From positions 1-47,496 of the forward strand of contig CAZOZP010000025.1 of the NCBI GenBank assembly GCA_964584325.1: a stretch of 47,496 nucleotides of DNA, read 5' to 3'. Within the stretch, counting starts at the first letter, position 1; the number at the start of each line of letters is the position of its first letter. Below, one piece after another: positions 43,224 through 47,496 of the stretch. This DNA comes from CAZOZP01 sp964584325 (GTDB lineage: Bacteria > Bacteroidota > Ignavibacteria > Ignavibacteriales > Melioribacteraceae). Both the position numbers and the translations under genes were made by a program. Under the pieces are notes generated by a model. The model ran no database searches. It was not told the origin of the DNA and saw only the letters and a program-made list of their open reading frames with translations.

Positions 43224-44582
43224 ATGGATAGACTCAAGCAAAATATCGATGTTCAATTCCTGATTGACAATTATTTCTTTGACACCGAAAAAATTGTTGA
43301 TGTAAAAAAAGGAGAACTGCTTATTCCGATGAGTACCTTTAACAAACGACTGTATGTTGTTTTGAGTGGTACTATGGCCGGATTTGTAGTTAATCCGGAT
43401 GCATCAAGACTTGAGCTTTTCAGGGCAACAAGAGGAATGTTTGTCGGGGTTTACAGTTTCTTTTCTGAATCCTTCAAAAGTATAACTGATGTAGAGGCAT
43501 TAACTGATGCAAAGCTTGCATATATTGAGGCAGACCAGCCGGAAATAAAAAATAATCCGGGTTTCTACCGCGAATTTATGCCCGTTGTTGTTAATGAACT
43601 TATCTACCGCCAGCAGCTTGCACAGAAAATAAATTTAGAGCGTGAAGCTGCACTTAAGAAAGTAATACAATCCGAAAAACTTGCTTCCTTAGGACAAATG
43701 GCAGCTGGAATTGCACACGAACTGAATAATTCAATTTCTGTTATGCAGAGAAATTCCGAATGGCTTGCAGATAATTTTTCGGAGATACTAAAGGAAAGTT
43801 CCAGTTCGGGATATACTGCTTTTCTTACCGGACTATCAGAAGGCAGAATATTTTCGGGTGCACAGATACGCGAAAAGGCAAAGGAATTATCCGAAAAACT
43901 TAAAATCTCTTCAGGTACGGCAAAGAAAGCAGCCCAGACAAATCTTCCGGCAGAACAACTTTCAATTATTGCCGGCGATGAAAATAAGATAGACGAAATC
44001 TACAGATACTGGGAAATGGGAGCTTCATTAAGAGATATGAAGATTTCCTCCAGACACTCTGTGCATGTTGTGAAATCTGTAAAAGAACTTGGAGCGCAGA
44101 GAAACGATATTAACCAGGATGTCAATATTAATGAAGCTATTGATGAAGCACTTGTACTTCTAAAAAGTCTGACCAGAGGAATTGAAATATCGAGCGATTT
44201 GCGGGATATTCCTTTTCTTAAAGGAAATCCGGGCGAATTTGTTCAGATTTTCAGTAATTTAATCAAAAATGCCGCCGAGAGTATTCTGGGCGGTGAAACC
44301 GGAAATCCTGAAATAAAAATCAGAACATTCAAAAAAAACAATGATATTGCAATAGAGATTGAAGATAACGGCCCGGGAATACCGCAGGATATACTTCCTG
44401 TTATATTTCAGCCCAATGTTACTACAAAAAAGGAAGGACTGTCTTTCGGGCTGGGCATCGGACTAACAATTGTACAAAAAATTACGGGTCTTTATTTAGG
44501 AAATATTAAAGTATCCTCAAGACCCGGCAAAACCGTTTTTAAATTAATTTTTCCCACTGAGGTAAAAAATGGATCTGTTTAA
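43224..44582 (+). CDS. Soluble sensor histidine kinase with cNMP-binding-like domain and DHp insertion
   Basis: The 452-residue kinase begins with a cyclic-nucleotide-binding-like beta roll (about 25-105: LYVVLSGTMAGFVVN, GMFVGVYSFF, VEALTDAKLAYIE). The phosphate-binding cassette lacks the usual Glu and Arg (FVGV and SITD where FGE and RxA are expected), so cAMP binding is doubtful. The H-box LASLGQMAAGIAHELNNS places His165. A helical insertion of some 75 residues (about 190-265) lies between the two DHp helices. The ATPase domain keeps NLIKNAAES, EDNGPGIP and GLGIGLTIV. No membrane segment is present. It is coupled to the transporter and the receiver gene (14-bp overlap). Confidence 0.9.
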   Translation: MDRLKQNIDVQFLIDNYFFDTEKIVDVKKGELLIPMSTFNKRLYVVLSGTMAGFVVNPDASRLELFRATRGMFVGVYSFFSESFKSITDVEALTDAKLAYIEADQPEIKNNPGFYREFMPVVVNELIYRQQLAQKINLEREAALKKVIQSEKLASLGQMAAGIAHELNNSISVMQRNSEWLADNFSEILKESSSSGYTAFLTGLSEGRIFSGAQIREKAKELSEKLKISSGTAKKAAQTNLPAEQLSIIAGDENKIDEIYRYWEMGASLRDMKISSRHSVHVVKSVKELGAQRNDINQDVNINEAIDEALVLLKSLTRGIEISSDLRDIPFLKGNPGEFVQIFSNLIKNAAESILGGETGNPEIKIRTFKKNNDIAIEIEDNGPGIPQDILPVIFQPNVTTKKEGLSFGLGIGLTIVQKITGLYLGNIKVSSRPGKTVFKLIFPTEVKNGSV

Positions 44583-45051
44583 TATTATCTGTATTGATGA
44601 CCAGAGAGAAGTGCTCGCAGCTCTTTTGAAAGACCTTGATTATTTCAAGGAATATGTTGAAGTAAGCGACTGTGAATCAGCCCTTGAAGCTAAAGAACTG
44701 CTTGAAGAACTTGATTCCCGCGAAGAAATGGTTCCTGTTATTATTTGCGACCACGTTATGCCTGTAAAAAGCGGAATTGATTTTCTGATTGAAGTGAACA
44801 AAGATCCAAGATTTGTAAAAATAAAAAAGATTCTTCTTACCGGACTTGCAACTCATCAGGATACAATTAAGGCAATCAACCAGGCAAACATTGACCATTA
44901 TTTTGAAAAACCCTGGGATACCGTGGCTTTGATTAAGCTGGTAAAAACTTATATTACTGAATACATTACCGAAAACGACATAGATTATCGTGAGTATATT
45001 AAAATTATTGACCACGAAGTGCTTTTCAGAAAAATGCAGAAACAATTGTAG
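44569..45051 (+). CDS. Response regulator with receiver domain only plus short helical tail
   Basis: The 160-residue protein has the acidic pair in CIDDQRE, the phospho-acceptor Asp in IICDHVMPVKSG, Thr in LLTGLA and Lys in YFEKPWD, so phosphotransfer should work. The last 35 residues (ITEYITENDIDYREYI and onward) form a helix with no DNA-binding or enzyme domain. KPWD is typical of regulators paired with soluble kinases or cyclic-di-nucleotide proteins. Output is probably by protein binding. It ends the transporter-kinase-regulator operon and a strong terminator follows. Confidence 0.93.
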   Translation: MDLFNIICIDDQREVLAALLKDLDYFKEYVEVSDCESALEAKELLEELDSREEMVPVIICDHVMPVKSGIDFLIEVNKDPRFVKIKKILLTGLATHQDTIKAINQANIDHYFEKPWDTVALIKLVKTYITEYITENDIDYREYIKIIDHEVLFRKMQKQL

Positions 45052-45057
45052 TTTATT

Positions 45058-45088
45058 GCTCCGGGTTTATAAAACCCGGAGCGTTTTT
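45058..45088 (+). terminator. Intrinsic terminator after the response regulator gene
   Basis: GCTCCGGGTTT pairs perfectly with AAACCCGGAGC around a 3-base loop, followed by GTTTTT. It begins 7 bp after the stop codon and ends at the stop of the opposing dgt gene. Confidence 0.92.
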
Positions 45089-45089
45089 C

Positions 45090-46364
45090 TTAGGTAATAT
45101 CGATTATGGAACCGAAATCGGTTTCAAAGAGTCTTCTGTAATTGCGTGTTGCAAATAAATCTGTCATTCCCGAAATCTGATCGCAAACAAGCCTCGCCCT
45201 TAGAGCTTTACTGCTTTCATTTCTGATTATCCTATCTGAAAAGTCAGCTATCAGTTTATTGGGCAGAATATTCTCAACATAGTTTTCGCTCAGCACTGAA
45301 AAGAGCCTATTAATCATATAGTTGCCTTTAAACTCTATCTGATGCAGCTGAGGCGATCTGAAAACGATATCGAAAGAAATCTGCTTGTATATTTTGGCTT
45401 TTTCCATAGCGTCATTACTAATATTCAGATTATATTTGTAACGGTTTGTAACCTCATTCATAAAAGTATCTCTTTCAATAATACTAACAGCATTAATGAA
45501 TTCACCAATTTCCGCACCGAATTTCCTTTTATATTTGCCGTTTCTAATAGCTTCAATAATTCCTTCAGCATATTCGATTTGAAGCTGAGAAATAGAAGCA
45601 GAATTGTTTTTAAGCCAGCTTTCAAGTTTCTCGATTGTAATGAAACCTCCCGAAATACTATCTGCCAGGTCATTAATTGCATAAGCTGTATCATCTGCCC
45701 AGTCCATAATCTGGCATTCAATGCTTCTGAAAGAATTGAGAGCATCGCCTTCCGTTAAATCCGACGGAAGAGCTATTCCGCCGAAAACCCAGTCAATTAT
45801 CTCCTGCTGGTAATCATATATAAAATGGTTTTCAGGCTTATCGAACTTTGAGAAAGGAATTTTATACTTCAAAATGCTGTCTGTAAAGGCTCTTGTCGGA
45901 TTCAATCCGCGCCGTGAGTTATCCGCTCTGAAAAATATTTCGGTAATCAGCCTTAAAGTCTGTGCATTGCCTTCAAAACCACCGAAATCATACATCAATT
46001 TGTTAAGAGCCTTTTCTCCGTTATGTCCGAACGGAGGATGCCCAAGGTCATGAGCAAGACAAGCGGCCTCAACGAGATCAGAATCTATATAATAGGACTC
46101 ATTCAATTTTCCTGAGGATTTTGCATTAAGAAAATTACATACGGATCTTCCTATCTGGGCAACTTCTATCGAATGCGTTAGTCGTGTTCTATAGAAATCG
46201 TATTCTCCGGGAAGGAAAACCTGAGTTTTTCCCTGCAGTCTTCTGAATTCAGAAGAGTGTATTATTCTGTCTCTGTCTATCTGGAAAGTAGTGCGGTAAT
46301 CATTTTCCCTGTGTGAACCGTTCAGTCTTTCTTCATCGAAAGCCGTATAAAACTCGTTTTTCAT
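45090..46364 (-). CDS. dgt: Deoxyguanosinetriphosphate triphosphohydrolase-like protein
   Basis: The 424-residue HD-domain protein has SEFRRLQGKTQVF and RTRLTHSIEVAQIGRS near the start. The HD metal site is CLAHDLGHPPFGHNGEKAL, and CQIMDWADDTAYAINDLAD supplies a further ligand. These are signatures of dNTP triphosphohydrolases, which cleave dGTP or other dNTPs to nucleoside and triphosphate and control dNTP pools. Specificity within the family is not readable. The full length is present. Confidence 0.93.
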   Translation of the reverse strand: MKNEFYTAFDEERLNGSHRENDYRTTFQIDRDRIIHSSEFRRLQGKTQVFLPGEYDFYRTRLTHSIEVAQIGRSVCNFLNAKSSGKLNESYYIDSDLVEAACLAHDLGHPPFGHNGEKALNKLMYDFGGFEGNAQTLRLITEIFFRADNSRRGLNPTRAFTDSILKYKIPFSKFDKPENHFIYDYQQEIIDWVFGGIALPSDLTEGDALNSFRSIECQIMDWADDTAYAINDLADSISGGFITIEKLESWLKNNSASISQLQIEYAEGIIEAIRNGKYKRKFGAEIGEFINAVSIIERDTFMNEVTNRYKYNLNISNDAMEKAKIYKQISFDIVFRSPQLHQIEFKGNYMINRLFSVLSENYVENILPNKLIADFSDRIIRNESSKALRARLVCDQISGMTDLFATRNYRRLFETDFGSIIDIT

Positions 46365-46458
46365 ATTATTGCCGTTAAATATAATCCGGAAAATACCGGC
46401 TGAAATTATTAGTGCCTAATTTAAGTTATTTTTACAATTATATTCAAAAATTCTTCTA

Positions 46459-47046
46459 TCACTTATTCAATTGCGCCAATGCTGATTTAATTAGTTCTTC
46501 CAGACTTATTTCAGACCTGCCCGTAATTATTCCGGATACAATTTTTTCAGAAAGCTTCTGATTATAGCCCAGACTGGTTAAAGCAGCTACTGCGTCATTT
46601 CTGTTAGAATCTCCTGCCCCAAAAGATGCGCTTGATTCTGTTTCGGAGGATTTTATTTTATCTTTCAGTTCTACAAGCATTCTTTCTGCAGTTTTTCTTC
46701 CGATTCCCGGAACGGATACAATTCTTGAAATATTTCCTGTTATCAGCGCCTGCCTTAATTCGACCGTCCGGATTCCTGACAGAATATTCAGAGCCAGTCT
46801 TGGACCTATACCGTTAACACTTTTCAGCAATTCAAACATTTCCTTTTCATTTTGCTCTGAAAATCCGTACAGTTCAATTGCATCTTCCCGCACAGCCATA
46901 AAAGTAAATAGTTCAGCTTCTTCTTTGTCCGCAAATTTCTCGAAAGTTGTAAGCGATATTTTTACGATATAACCTATACCGCCGGTTTCAACTAAAAGTT
47001 CAGTCGGTTTCCTGACAAGTATTTTACCTTTAATATATCCAATCAT
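46459..47046 (-). CDS. ruvA: Holliday junction branch migration protein RuvA
   Basis: The 195-residue protein starts MIGYIKGKILVRKPTELLVE, the RuvA OB-fold. The helix-hairpin-helix pair is LLKSVNGIGPRLALNILSG and IVSVPGIGRKTAERMLVEL. The carboxy-terminal domain III (VAALTSLGYNQKLSEKIVSG) contacts RuvB. RuvA holds the four-way junction for RuvB. It follows ruvC with a 2-bp gap; ruvB is not in the window. Confidence 0.97.
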   Translation of the reverse strand: MIGYIKGKILVRKPTELLVETGGIGYIVKISLTTFEKFADKEEAELFTFMAVREDAIELYGFSEQNEKEMFELLKSVNGIGPRLALNILSGIRTVELRQALITGNISRIVSVPGIGRKTAERMLVELKDKIKSSETESSASFGAGDSNRNDAVAALTSLGYNQKLSEKIVSGIITGRSEISLEELIKSALAQLNK

Positions 47047-47048
47047 AT

Positions 47049-47496
47049 TTAACCTTTAACTTTGTGCGGATTTGCATTTATATAGTCTTTCCAGCTGCTC
47101 GATTTTCTGGAAAATGATTTCATCTTAAACGAGTGGCACAGAGCAATTGCAAGAGCATCACTCTCGTCAAGAGGCATTGATGAATCCAATTTAAGCAGAT
47201 GTTTTATCATATACTGAACCTGTTCCTTGGATGCAGAACCCCTCCCGGTTACTGATTTTTTTACTTCTCTGGGAGAATACTCGTTTGTGTTTACAGAGTT
47301 ATTAATTGCGGCAAGAAGCGAAACCCCTCTCGCATAACCTATTTTCAAAGCAGATTGAATATTCTTGCTGTAGAATTCAGTTTCTATGGCAAACTCATCC
47401 GGCTTATAAATTTTCATAAGCCTGTCAAGTTCAGCATAGATTAATTTTACATTATGCATAAGCCTTGCACCAAGAAAACTGTAAAAGAAAGGCATA
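47049..47496 (-). CDS. ruvC: Crossover junction endodeoxyribonuclease RuvC (partial)
   Basis: The carboxy-terminal 148 residues of RuvC are present; the frame runs off the right edge, so the first catalytic Asp is outside. Visible are FAIETEFYSKNIQSALKIG with the catalytic Glu, GRGSASKEQVQYM, and the acidic pair in LDESDALAIALCH. RuvC cuts Holliday junctions symmetrically. The gene is directly followed by ruvA, the standard ruvCA order. Confidence 0.96.
   Translation of the reverse strand, partial: MPFFYSFLGARLMHNVKLIYAELDRLMKIYKPDEFAIETEFYSKNIQSALKIGYARGVSLLAAINNSVNTNEYSPREVKKSVTGRGSASKEQVQYMIKHLLKLDSSMPLDESDALAIALCHSFKMKSFSRKSSSWKDYINANPHKVKG

Overview
The window reads as a chromosomal segment of an AT-rich Gram-negative bacterium of the Bacteroidota/Chlorobiota side, most like Ignavibacteria (the Ignavibacterium/Melioribacter group). 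This rests on a TonB-dependent receptor, RlpA, two-component propeller repeats, a DUF4922 protein, weak Shine-Dalgarno signals and, most tellingly, a bacterial sucrose synthase next to a fused sucrose-phosphate synthase/phosphatase, a combination known from Melioribacter. Two runs of exactly 100 N (16798-16897 and 30381-30480) both lie inside tandem repeats, so this is probably a draft or metagenome scaffold.

Layout. 1-4030: the amino-terminal part of a large secreted beta-sandwich protein, an Fe-S protein, an Rrf2 regulator with IscR-like cysteines, and RlpA. 4356-8690: a translationally coupled cassette of TonB-dependent receptor, double-GT-A glycosyltransferase and HIT-like DUF4922 protein. 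8674-17597: a signalling block. It holds a PAS histidine kinase, a sigma-54 activator and a receiver-PP2C phosphatase in one operon, then (after a U32 peptidase-family gene) three STAS proteins, one with a long Glu/Pro repeat region. 17912-22908: a secreted GH13 amylase, a C69 dipeptidase and an RNA methyltransferase. 22945-28605, minus strand: FmdB zinc ribbon, FAH-family hydrolase, a secreted amidotransferase-like protein, ClpX, a TPR protein and a Trm112-like protein. 28681-30136: a GNAT acetyltransferase and an aldo/keto reductase.

30137-34556: a large intergenic 21-bp tandem array, then a 1186-residue lipoprotein with about 14 propeller blades fused to a class III adenylate cyclase. 34642-40053: fructokinase, sucrose-phosphate synthase/phosphatase and sucrose synthase in one overlapping operon, a complete sucrose synthesis and breakdown cycle. 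40188-41547: a radical SAM/SPASM protein and a DUF4395 membrane protein. 41805-45051: a DASS-family anion transporter with its own histidine kinase and response regulator. 45090-47496: dGTPase, RuvA and the carboxy-terminal part of RuvC.

The most striking points are the signalling genes and the repeats. The kinase, phosphatase and STAS proteins look like a partner-switching circuit without its anti-sigma kinase. A near-consensus CRP-type palindrome lies between two STAS genes, and an adenylate cyclase is encoded 15 kb away. The 21-bp array (two helical turns per unit) separates the aldo/keto reductase from the cyclase. All function calls come from reading motifs by eye; no database search was run.
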